Shown piece by piece: positions 1 to 5,714 of a stretch of DNA of 13,888 bases (position 1 is the stretch's first letter; the number at the start of each line of letters is the position of its first letter). The DNA is taken from the NCBI GenBank assembly GCA_034436235.1, contig DAOTWB010000040.1, positions 1 through 13,888 on the forward strand, read 5' to 3'. The position numbers were made by a program, and so were the translations under genes. Under the pieces are notes generated by a model. That model ran no database searches. It was not told where the DNA came from and saw only the letters and a program-made list of their open reading frames with translations. This DNA is from CP2-2F sp034436235 (lineage in GTDB: Bacteria > Chloroflexota > Anaerolineae > Aggregatilineales > UBA2796).

Positions 1-840
1 CGTTATTACCTGATGTTTTCTACAGCGCGCTGGTTCGATTCGTACTACCAAACTTCCGATCCACACTGTGTGAACGGCACATTTTACCTTGTCTCTGACG
101 ACTTGCTGAGCGGCTGGCGCCGTCCTGCGGAGAACATTGTGATCGCCAGCCGCGAGTCGCGCTTGGATAGCTATGTTGGGCGCAGCGTGATGCATCCAAG
201 CGATGGCAGCCGTCTTTTTTACCATCACATGGTGCGCCGCAAGCATCCGAATGATGTCGCTTCATTCGGTGCAGTGAAACAGCTGGCGACCACGTCTGAT
301 GGCGCATTGCGCGTCCTAGCGCGTCGCGATGTGGATCGCTTCACACAGCCGCTCTCAGCGCAGAGCGTCTATCGCTCAGGCGGCAAGTGGCTCACGGCAG
401 ATAGTGAACTCTGCAGCCAAGCCGATGCGCCAAGTCTCTATCTGCTTTATCAAGCCGAAGCTGCGCTGATCGAGACACAACTCGCTTTTGAGAGCGAAGG
501 CGGCATTGCAGGCGTCGTGATTGGCTATGGCAGTGCCGCTGAGCAAGGGCTCTGCATAGTGCTGGATCGCACAGCAGGACAGGTCGAAGTTAGTCTGTGC
601 GGCGCAGAGTTCGGCGCTTTGCGGCGCTTTCCGCCGCTTCAAGCGCGCCGTGCCGACCTGCGCGGCGCGGTTCACAGGCTGCGCGTCCTGGTTCGTGCGC
701 ACTATTTGGATGTGTATCTTGATGACGCGCTGCTGATAGCGTTCTCTTGGGCGCATCTGCCGTATGGCAAGGCAGGCTTCTATGCAGAGCGCACTACAGT
801 GCGCTTCAGAGACTCTCGCTTTGCGGCGCTGACGTTCTGA
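1..840 (+). CDS. Probable glycoside hydrolase, C-terminal part (5' end outside window)
   Basis: The frame is open from base 1 and ends at TGA 838-840, giving 279 visible residues. The ATG at base 13 is probably internal, because the codons before it read RYYLMFSTAR, the kind of strand (aromatic pair, then FSTAR) found inside five-bladed beta-propeller glycosidases of the GH32/GH43/GH68 type. A second blade-like segment, GTFYLVSDDLLSGW, follows near residue 26. From about residue 140 to the end the protein looks like an all-beta jelly-roll or LamG-like module (LDVYLDDALLIAFSW, then GKAGFYAE), as in GH32 C-terminal domains. The expected role is hydrolysis of a fructan-like or other glycoside feeding the sugar importer just downstream. 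The catalytic N-terminal blades are not visible, so family and substrate are unproven. The next gene starts 100 bases later on the same strand with no terminator between them, so co-transcription is likely. Confidence 0.55.
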   Translation, partial: RYYLMFSTARWFDSYYQTSDPHCVNGTFYLVSDDLLSGWRRPAENIVIASRESRLDSYVGRSVMHPSDGSRLFYHHMVRRKHPNDVASFGAVKQLATTSDGALRVLARRDVDRFTQPLSAQSVYRSGGKWLTADSELCSQADAPSLYLLYQAEAALIETQLAFESEGGIAGVVIGYGSAAEQGLCIVLDRTAGQVEVSLCGAEFGALRRFPPLQARRADLRGAVHRLRVLVRAHYLDVYLDDALLIAFSWAHLPYGKAGFYAERTTVRFRDSRFAALTF

Positions 841-846
841 GCAAGA

Positions 847-857
847 AAAGGAGGTGA
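847..857 (+). promoter_or_regulatory. Very strong Shine-Dalgarno sequence without a well-placed start codon
   Basis: The stretch AAAGGAGGTGA, followed by T, is an almost full match to the 3' end of 16S rRNA. The only ATG at its edge (857-859) overlaps it and opens a three-codon frame that stops at TAA 866-868. The GTG at 878 is about 23 bases from the GGAGG core, too far for normal use, and would add an unlikely N-terminal extension to the next protein. It may be a standby or leader element, or a relic of a lost start. Its function is unknown. Confidence 0.4.
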
Positions 858-924
858 TGCGCAGGTAAAAACACAGCGTGTATTCGTTCCATCAGGCGTG
901 TTCAATTAGTTTCATTACGCATTT

Positions 925-929
925 GGAGG
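925..929 (+). promoter_or_regulatory. Ribosome binding site that fixes the binding-protein start
   Basis: GGAGG lies 11 bases before the ATG at 941. This ATG, rather than the upstream GTG at 878, begins directly with a typical signal peptide, so the site decides the start. Confidence 0.7.
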
Positions 930-940
930 CAAGTAAAACC

Positions 941-2236
941 ATGAAACGGAATGTCTTAGTGTTGTTCAGCGCTTTGGCGCTCATCTTCAGCGTGTTTGGC
1001 GCAGGCGGCGCGCTGGCGCAGTCGCCAACAGTGGTGACCGTCTGGTTTCACTCTGGGCAAGGCGCCGAGCGCGATGCATTGACTGCTATTCTGGATAGCT
1101 ACAATGCTTCGCAATCAGTTTACCGCGCCGAGGCGACGCAGTTGCCCGAAGGTTCGTACAACGATCAGGTGAATGCGGCGGCTGTCGCTAACGCGCTGCC
1201 CTGCCTGCTCGACTTTGACGGACCGAACGTCTACAACTACGCATGGGCAGGTTATCTGATTCCGTTGGATGACTACCTAGCGCAAGAGCCTGAGCTGGCT
1301 GCCGATATCATCCCGTCCATCATCCAGCAAGGCACCTATCAGGGCAAGCTGTGGAGCATTGGCACATTCGATAGCGGCTTGGCGATCTGGGGCAATCGGA
1401 AGATGCTGGAAGCGGCAGGTGTCCGCATTCCGACGAGCATCGAAGAGGCGTGGACGCTTGACGAGTTCAATGCTGCGCTAGAAGCGTTGCGCGCTGTTGT
1501 GCCGCCCGACGGCTATCCGCTCGATCTGAAAATGAACTATGGCGCAGGTGAGTGGTTCACCTACGGCTTTAGCCCAATCGTGCAGAGCTTTGGCGGCGAT
1601 CTGATTGACCGCACCACTTTCCTGTCGTCTGATGGTGTGATCAATGGTGAGGCAGCTGTCGCCGCTATGACGTAGTTCCAGAGCCTCTTCAAAAACGGCT
1701 TGACCAGCGCTACGCCCAAAGATGACAACGTCTTCAAAGATGGCAAGGCGGCGCTCAGTTTCGTCGGTCACTGGGTCTATCCTGAGTACTTAGCGGCGCT
1801 TGGCGATAACTTGGTGCTGATCCCAATGCCGAAATTCGGCGAGCGCGCTGTGACAGGCATGGGTTCATGGAACTGGGGCATCACTTCCACCTGCCAAGTC
1901 AAGGACGGCGCGTGGGATTTGCTGAAGTTTCTACTGCAGTCCGAGAACGTGAAGGCGTTCGCTGATGCGAGCGGCGCAGTGCCGGCGTTGAAGAGCGTGC
2001 TGGAAGCAGACGCACGCTACGCAAAAGGCGGTCCGCTGCACATCTACTTCCAGCAACTGACGCAAGGTGTAGCGGTGCCGCGTCCGCAGACGCCTGCTTA
2101 CCCTGTCATCACGCGCGCTTTCGCTCAGGCTGTGGATGAGATCGCCAAAGGCGGCGACGTACAGACTGCGCTCGACAAAGCTGCCGATACCATTGATAAA
2201 GACATCGCTAACAACAATGGCTATGCGCCGCGTTAA
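941..2236 (+). pseudogene. Sugar ABC transporter substrate-binding protein, interrupted by in-frame TAG
   Basis: This is an extracytoplasmic solute-binding protein of family 1 (MalE/UgpB type), which captures a sugar and delivers it to the permeases downstream. Read through, it has 431 codons before TAA 2234-2236, the normal family length. Residues 1-26 form a signal peptide (MKRNVLVLFS, hydrophobic core, cleavage after ALA-Q27). No lipobox cysteine is present. The C-terminal lobe keeps family segments such as DGKAALSFVGHW and PAYPVITRAF. At codon 245 (bases 1673-1675) a TAG interrupts the frame between AAVAAMT and FQSLFKNG. Relatives usually have an aromatic residue here (WFQ-like), so TGG to TAG is the simplest explanation. 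No frame change occurs and codon style is the same on both sides. As written, the product would be a 244-residue fragment. Alternatives are a sequencing or assembly error or programmed readthrough. TAG ends other genes here (3497, 8983 and 11115), so it is not reassigned wholesale. Confidence 0.8.
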
Positions 2237-2239
2237 GCT

Positions 2240-2270
2240 GCTCTAGAGCAGGCGCGCTCGCCTGCTGAGC
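2240..2270 (+). repeat. Hairpin 1 after the binding-protein gene
   Basis: Left arm GCTC plus AGCAGGCG (2240-2254, with a 3-base TAG bulge) pairs with CGCCTGCTGAGC (2259-2270) around the loop CGCT. The left flank is also a perfect 14-base palindrome, CTGCTCTAGAGCAG (2238-2251). No T-run follows, so it is not a classical terminator. It starts 4-6 bases after the stop codon and probably protects or shapes the 3' end of the binding-protein message. Confidence 0.6.
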
Positions 2271-2271
2271 A

Positions 2272-2289
2272 ACTGTTTTGCCGAACAGT
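2272..2289 (+). repeat. Hairpin 2, short
   Basis: ACTGTT (2272-2277) can pair with AACAGT (2284-2289) around a 6-base loop. It is weak alone, but it sits between two stronger hairpins in the same spacer. Confidence 0.4.
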
Positions 2290-2316
2290 GTTCAGGGCGA
2301 GCGCGCACAACGCACA

Positions 2317-2366
2317 GACTGCCCTTCTCTCAGTACCCGCACAGGCGACTGAGAAGGGCAGTCGCC
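2317..2366 (+). promoter_or_regulatory. Long intercistronic hairpin with a competing alternative fold
   Basis: The arm 2317-2334 (GACTGCCCTTCTCTCAGT) pairs with 2348-2363 (ACTGAGAAGGGCAGTC) with one 2-base bulge and a 13-base loop. The right arm also lies inside a second perfect hairpin: GGCGACTG (2344-2351) with CAGTCGCC (2359-2366) around AGAAGGG. The two folds share bases and exclude each other. A TTTTT run lies at 2379-2383, 12 bases after the structure, so it is not a textbook terminator. Its place between a binding-protein gene and its permeases fits a partial attenuator or RNA-stability element that keeps permease expression below that of the binding protein. Confidence 0.6.
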
Positions 2367-2404
2367 AAATATAGCAAGTTTTTCCGCATATTCCGAGGTG
2401 TTTT

Positions 2405-3499
2405 ATGACCGCCACCACGTCTGCGCGCCGCAAACCGTCTCTTTACGCTGGTGAGCGTCGGCTTGCTTTATTGATGCTCGCGCCGTCAGCGATTCTGCTC
2501 CTAGTTTTCTTGCTAGTTCCATTTTTCATGGCGTTCGGTCTCAGTTTGACCAATCAACGCCTGATCTCGCCCAATCCAACTGAGATCATCGGCTTGGCAA
2601 ATTACCGCGAGCTGCTCGATCTGCGCTTCATCCCGCTTGAGCCGCGCCTTGATCCTGAGACTCAGCAGCCGCTGCGCGACGCGCAAGGCGACCTTGTCTA
2701 TCCTGCCGTGCGCGAGGTGTTGCGCGCCAATCCTGAAACGCGCTTTTTCCGCGAGCTGACGCAGCTCGAATTGTTCGGAACGCGCTACTTGGTGGCGGCG
2801 AGCGATGCCACTTTTTGGCGCGCGCTCTTCAACACCTTCACCTTCGCTTTGATCGTCGTGCCGCTGCAAACATCGTTCGCTCTGGTGCTGGCGATGCTCG
2901 TCAACCAGAAGCTGCCTTGGATGAATTTCTTCCGCACGGTCTACTTCAGCCCGGTCGTCACCACTATGGCGATTGTCTCCGTGCTGTGGTTCTTCATGTA
3001 CAACCCTGATTTCGGCTTGATCAATAGCCTGCTCAGCTTGGTCGGCTTAGGCCCCTATCGCTGGCTTGAGGATCCGCGCTCTGCGCTCTTCGCCATCATC
3101 ATCCTCTCAATCTGGCAGGGCGTTGGCTTCCAGATGGTAATTTTCCTAGCAGGCTTGCAAGAGATTCCGCAAGAGCTATACGAGGCAGCTCAAATTGATG
3201 GAGCAGGACGTTGGCGGCAATTCCTCAATGTGACCCTGCCCAGTTTGCGCAACACAACCATCTTTGTGGTCATCAGCACGACAATTCTCGCTTTCAAGCT
3301 CTTTGTGCAAGTGGACGTGATGACTTTCGGCACAGGCGGTCCCTTCGATAGCACAGTGACCACCATCTTGCACTTGGTCAATCAGGGATATCGGCAACAG
3401 CGTGTCGGCTATGCCTCAGCCATTTCGGTTATCTTCGTAGTGATCGTGCTGGCGATCTCGATCTTTCAGCGGCGCGTGCTTACGAATCAGGAGAATTAG
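2405..3499 (+). CDS. Sugar ABC transporter permease, MalF/UgpA type
   Basis: A 364-residue inner-membrane permease that pairs with the next gene product to form the channel of a carbohydrate importer. Transmembrane segment 1 spans about residues 19-45. The signature EAA loop, which contacts the ATPase, is at 260-279 (EAAQIDGAGRWRQFLNVTLP), with G at the usual place. Residues about 71-135 form an acidic extracytoplasmic insert between segments 1 and 2 (LDPETQQPLRDAQGDLVYP is part of it), where simpler family members go straight from NYREL to the F-W-R-A-L-x-N-T segment, seen here at 137-144. This is reminiscent of the MalF P2 loop but shorter. The start ATG 2405 has GAGG (2395-2398) six bases upstream. 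The next gene begins 2 bases after the TAG stop, so the two are translationally linked. Confidence 0.92.
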   Translation: MTATTSARRKPSLYAGERRLALLMLAPSAILLLVFLLVPFFMAFGLSLTNQRLISPNPTEIIGLANYRELLDLRFIPLEPRLDPETQQPLRDAQGDLVYPAVREVLRANPETRFFRELTQLELFGTRYLVAASDATFWRALFNTFTFALIVVPLQTSFALVLAMLVNQKLPWMNFFRTVYFSPVVTTMAIVSVLWFFMYNPDFGLINSLLSLVGLGPYRWLEDPRSALFAIIILSIWQGVGFQMVIFLAGLQEIPQELYEAAQIDGAGRWRQFLNVTLPSLRNTTIFVVISTTILAFKLFVQVDVMTFGTGGPFDSTVTTILHLVNQGYRQQRVGYASAISVIFVVIVLAISIFQRRVLTNQEN

Positions 3500-3501
3500 C
3501 G

Positions 3502-4473
3502 ATGTCGAGCATCTCACAGACCGTCGGCGCGGAAGAACGCCATGCCGCGCTGCTGCGCAAACGCCTACATCGGCTGCGTCGAGCAATTTTTCTGACGCTC
3601 AACTATGGCTTCATGCTGTTCCTAGTCGGCTTTTTCATCTTCCCTGTAGTGATCATGATCGTCTCATCGTTCAAGCCTGAGCGCCTTGTGGCGTCCGATA
3701 TGCGGACGATCTATGCGTTCATCCCACGCGAGGCAACTCTAGAGAACTACAGCTGCCCTGACTACCAGAGTCCTGACACTAAATGTGTGGACGGCGCAGG
3801 TGGAGTCTTTGAGCGCTTGCCGATGCCACGCTTATTTTTCAACTCTGTGTTTGTGACCTCAAGCATTGTGCTGCTCGGTTTGTTTGTGAACAGCATGGCA
3901 GCTTATGCGTTGGCACGGCTGCGCTTGCCTTACCGCAATGTGATTCTAACAGTTGTGATCTTGCTGATCATTGTGCCGTTTGAGGCTGTAGCAGTGCCGC
4001 TCTTATTGCTGGTGAATGGCTTGCCCTGGATTGATGGCACTATGGGCTGGCTGAACAGCTATCACGTGCAGATTTTTCCCTTCGCAGCCGATGCTTTCTC
4101 AATTTTTCTGTTCTACCAATTCTTTTTGAACATCCCGCGCGACTTTGATGAGGCTGCGCGCGTAGACGGCGCAGGCGGCTTTTTGATCTACCGCCGCATT
4201 ATTGTGCCGCTCTCGCGCCCTGTCTTCGCCACAGTGGCAATTCTGCAGTTCTTGGCGCACTGGGGCAGTTTTTTGTGGCCCTTGATGACCACACGCGGCT
4301 TTGATTTCACCACGCTGCCTGTGGCGATGAATGTGTTCTTCGGGCAGGCGCCGCGCCAATGGGGCGATGTTATGGCGTTTGCCACGCTGGCAACTGTGCC
4401 TGTCTTGATCATTTTTCTGCTCTTCCAGCGCTGGTTTGTGCAGAGCGTCTCGGCAAGCGGCGTGAAAGGCTGA
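3502..4473 (+). CDS. Sugar ABC transporter permease, MalG/UgpE type
   Basis: A 323-residue partner permease with six predicted membrane segments, the first at about residues 33-56. The EAA loop for the ATPase is at 217-236 (EAARVDGAGGFLIYRRIIVP). The start ATG 3502 is preceded by AGGAGA (3489-3494), 7 bases away and overlapping the end of the previous gene. Between segments 1 and 2 there is an unusual insertion of about 20 residues after the normal TLENY motif (79-83), with two cysteines (C85 and C95) ten residues apart. They face the outside and could form a disulfide or metal loop near the binding-protein docking surface. No ATP-binding subunit follows, since transcription ends at the hairpin 4478-4509. 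A shared MsmK/UgpC-like ATPase elsewhere is expected, as is common for this family. Confidence 0.92.
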   Translation: MSSISQTVGAEERHAALLRKRLHRLRRAIFLTLNYGFMLFLVGFFIFPVVIMIVSSFKPERLVASDMRTIYAFIPREATLENYSCPDYQSPDTKCVDGAGGVFERLPMPRLFFNSVFVTSSIVLLGLFVNSMAAYALARLRLPYRNVILTVVILLIIVPFEAVAVPLLLLVNGLPWIDGTMGWLNSYHVQIFPFAADAFSIFLFYQFFLNIPRDFDEAARVDGAGGFLIYRRIIVPLSRPVFATVAILQFLAHWGSFLWPLMTTRGFDFTTLPVAMNVFFGQAPRQWGDVMAFATLATVPVLIIFLLFQRWFVQSVSASGVKG

Positions 4474-4477
4474 ATGA

Positions 4478-4509
4478 CTCAGAGCAGAGTCGGCTAACTC
4501 TGCTCTGAG
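4478..4509. terminator. Bidirectional hairpin between convergent operons
   Basis: A perfect 13-bp stem, CTCAGAGCAGAGT (4478-4490) with ACTCTGCTCTGAG (4497-4509), around loop CGGCTA. It lies 4 bases after the stop of the + strand permease and 4 bases after the stop of the - strand AttH-like gene, so it can serve both. Neither side has a T-run, so termination may be weak or Rho-assisted, and blocking of 3' exonucleases is also plausible. Confidence 0.7.
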
Positions 4510-4513
4510 CGGC

Positions 4514-5701
4514 TCAGCGCGAGTAGCCTTCGCGCGTTTGAACGTTGTAGCCCGTCAGCTCGACGTATGCCACGCCGCTGATCGGCTTGCCGTTTTGTGT
4601 GCCTGTCACGCGCGCTGCGCCTTCGTAGTAGGCAGTGGTCGTGTTCAGCTCTTGATCGCGCATGAACGGCTGTACTTCCAGCTCTAGCAGACCGTCAGGC
4701 GCGTTGACAGTCAGCCGCCAGCCGTGCGGATAGACAGCGCCTGTGCGCGGACTCGTCCACGTGCCGAGCGGCGTGATCGTGTAATCGCCTTGCGCCATCG
4801 AGAGATAGCGCGTACTGCCATCAGCGTTCACGAACGTGCCATTCGATGTCGGCTCGATGCCGCCGCCGCGCAACCTGATCTGATAGAGCATGATCTCACG
4901 CTGATCGTCGAGCTGGATTGAGAACCAATCCCAGCCCAGCGCATCATCGCCCAACACGCTTGTGCTGTACTCGTGATCGAACCACGCTGTGCCGCTGACC
5001 GCGAACTGCTCGCCGCGCACTGTGATCGTGCCTTCCAAAAGCGAGCGCGTGAAGCTGTAATAGTAGCTGGCATTGCCTTCGCCTGCGTTCTTCACGCTGA
5101 AGCCGCGATCGCCTTGCAAGACAATCGGCTTGCTCATGCGCAGCTGCACATCCATGCCCAGATCGCCTTCGGCAGCGCGCAACCGATAGCCTTGTCCGTC
5201 TTCATCGAAGGTGATTGACCAATCTTCGATCCAAATCTTGGCAAACGGCTCGCCTTGTGCGCCTGCTAAGCCTGCCGCGCCGCGCGCGAAGCGCTCTTTG
5301 AAGTAGAACCGATCAGCAGCGATATCGGCGATGGCGAAATCGGCGAAGTAGACCTGATTGGTCGCCCATTCAGATTGGCGCTCAGGCATGGTCGGCGCGA
5401 GCGCACGCCTGAAGATGGTGAACTTCAGCCCGAAGCGCCGTCCGTCCGCCGTCTGGACGTTCGCCGTGTTGTACCACCACTCAGTCTGATACTCAGGATG
5501 TGCGCCATGATCGCGTGGAAAGCTGAATTCTTTGACGCTTGTCACGCGCGCGAAGCCTTCGACGTCATCGCCGCTGAGCGCTGCCACCACGTCCGCGCTG
5601 AACTCAGGCTGAGTCTGTCCGCGCAAGCCTGAGACGCCGATGAACGCCACACCTAAGACCGCTAGTCCAATTGCGATTGCCAAGATGCCTCTGCGAGTCA
5701 T
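4514..5701 (-). CDS. AttH/CrtC-like secreted lipocalin-fold protein
   Basis: A 395-residue exported protein of the predicted secreted hydrolase group that includes AttH and resembles carotenoid 1,2-hydratase CrtC (double lipocalin-like barrel). ATG 5701 is chosen because MTRRGILAIA starts a clean membrane-anchoring or signal segment (residues 5-25) with GAAGGGACGG just upstream. The longer frame to 5806 lies inside the previous gene. The family hallmark is at 61-82: FPRDHGAHPE, then TEWWYNT, where His and Glu before the Trp pair are typical. The second half-barrel carries GTAWFDHEYS (238-247) and GWDWFSIQLDD (256-266), also typical. Family members are thought to bind or hydrate hydrophobic ligands such as lipids or isoprenoids, but the reaction for this type is not established. 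The start is 13 bases after the FtsX-type permease, and genes of this kind often accompany LolD/FtsX transporters. Confidence 0.85.
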   Translation of the reverse strand: MTRRGILAIAIGLAVLGVAFIGVSGLRGQTQPEFSADVVAALSGDDVEGFARVTSVKEFSFPRDHGAHPEYQTEWWYNTANVQTADGRRFGLKFTIFRRALAPTMPERQSEWATNQVYFADFAIADIAADRFYFKERFARGAAGLAGAQGEPFAKIWIEDWSITFDEDGQGYRLRAAEGDLGMDVQLRMSKPIVLQGDRGFSVKNAGEGNASYYYSFTRSLLEGTITVRGEQFAVSGTAWFDHEYSTSVLGDDALGWDWFSIQLDDQREIMLYQIRLRGGGIEPTSNGTFVNADGSTRYLSMAQGDYTITPLGTWTSPRTGAVYPHGWRLTVNAPDGLLELEVQPFMRDQELNTTTAYYEGAARVTGTQNGKPISGVAYVELTGYNVQTREGYSR

Positions 5702-5714
5702 TTTCCGTCCCTTC

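Noticed and set aside
878..940. GTG 878 as start of the binding protein
   Set aside because: It would put 21 poorly matching residues before a complete signal peptide, while ATG 941 has its own GGAGG.
1668..1690. Programmed recoding of the TAG as pyrrolysine or another amino acid
   Set aside because: No hairpin or other recoding element is evident just after the codon, sugar-binding proteins are not known to need it, and TAG is used as an ordinary stop nearby. A mutation or error is simpler.
1700..2236. The second half of the binding protein as an independent gene from TTG 1700
   Set aside because: It starts in the middle of the domain, lacks a signal peptide and has no ribosome binding site. 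It is the remainder of the interrupted gene.
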